DNA from: Deltaproteobacteria bacterium
GTDB lineage: Bacteria > Desulfobacterota > DSM-4660 > Desulfatiglandales > HGW-15
DNA length: 5,998 bases
Direction: 5' to 3'
Assembly (NCBI GenBank): GCA_030671095.1
Contig: DAOVAK010000193.1
Location: 1-5,998 of the forward strand
Within the stretch, counting starts at the first letter, position 1, and each line of letters begins with the position of its first letter. A model generated the notes under the pieces. It saw only the letters and a list, made by a program, of their open reading frames with translations, made no database searches and was not told where the DNA came from. The translations under genes and the position numbers were made by a program. This document shows positions 5,823-5,998 of this stretch, in pieces.

Positions 5823-5940
5823 GCAGAGGGCCCCAGTGCAATAGGCTTCGCATTGCACCCCAGTTGAACACCCGGAGGGTACCCGGTTCAACGGGGCGGG
5901 CGGGGCAAGCATTGCACGGGGTAAACATGGCGCAAAGGGC
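5823..5940. repeat. Right copy of the 118-bp composite direct repeat
   Basis: This is the same orientation and length as 96-213, about 5.7 kb away. It contains an outer hairpin, CCCC-A-GTGCAAT (5831-5842) with ATTGCAC-GGGG (5911-5921). Nested in it is a second hairpin, CCCC-A-GTTGAAC (5858-5869) with GTTCAAC-GGGG (5886-5896). GCATTGCAC occurs on both sides of the nested part (5850-5858 and 5909-5917). Relative to the left copy it has the extra CAAGCATTGCACGGGG before TAAACAT and lacks about 16 bases in the first loop. Confidence 0.8.
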
Positions 5941-5998
5941 GAAAGGCAAAAGCAGGTCATAGCTGATAGCTGATAAAGGTAGAGAAGATGATCGCTGC

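Larger units (their letters stand above)
5365..5998. other. Gene-poor right flank
   Basis: I find no gene I can support. A minus-strand open frame (5307-5681) runs through the terminator-like hairpin and the GTCCC repeat, has no good ribosome binding site and no recognisable domain. Visible structure includes GCTTRAGGA words at 5565, 5592 and 5609, TGAAAC-T-GTTTCA (5681-5693), TAGGTA/TACCTA (5768-5783), ATGGCGCATAG-like words from 5790, and the composite repeat at 5823-5940. Tandem TAGCTGATAGCTGATA (5960-5975) matches the word repeated at 244-261. Confidence 0.6.

Overview
The window looks like bacterial chromosomal DNA: short intergenic gaps, strong AAAGGAGG-type ribosome binding sites and a three-gene ABC importer. 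The flanks are full of degenerate short repeats (ATGGCGCATAG-like and AGCTGATAG-like words) and CCCC/GGGG-capped hairpins. I associate this texture with Desulfobacterota ('deltaproteobacterial') genomes, but that assignment is an inference of low to moderate certainty, because no rRNA or marker gene is present.

Layout: (1) 1-360 is gene-free and repeat-dense, with three CCCCA...GGGG hairpins and one GTCCC-hairpin repeat. (2) 361-623 has no gene but contains a compact structured element (474-588) closed by a 15-bp inverted repeat, ending 35 nt before the next start codon. (3) 624-1004 (+) is a RidA-family deaminase. (4) 1005-1368 is a convergent intergenic region rich in small palindromes. (5) 1369-2070 (-) is an aspartate/glutamate racemase-family protein with only one of the two canonical catalytic cysteines. 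(6) 2350-5185 (-) is an importer in the order substrate-binding protein, permease, ATPase, of the TrpXYZ-like (ABC_sub_bind) family. (7) 5186-5364 is its probable leader, with a terminator/attenuator candidate and tiny upstream ORFs. (8) 5365-5998 has no convincing gene and returns to the repeats of the left flank, including a second copy of a 118-bp direct repeat.

How the genes fit together: the importer probably brings an amino acid or related compound into the cell. The racemase could interconvert its stereoisomers, and RidA would hydrolyse the reactive enamine/imine intermediates released by PLP-dependent amino-acid enzymes. The importer and racemase lie on the same strand. RidA is convergent, so its link to them is one of neighbourhood only.

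The least ordinary content is non-coding. The hairpin family keeps its fold while the stem sequence changes. One copy appears to have inserted inside another, with a 9-bp direct duplication. The structured element before ridA and the leader of the importer are also worth a second look. None of the proteins is a new system by itself.
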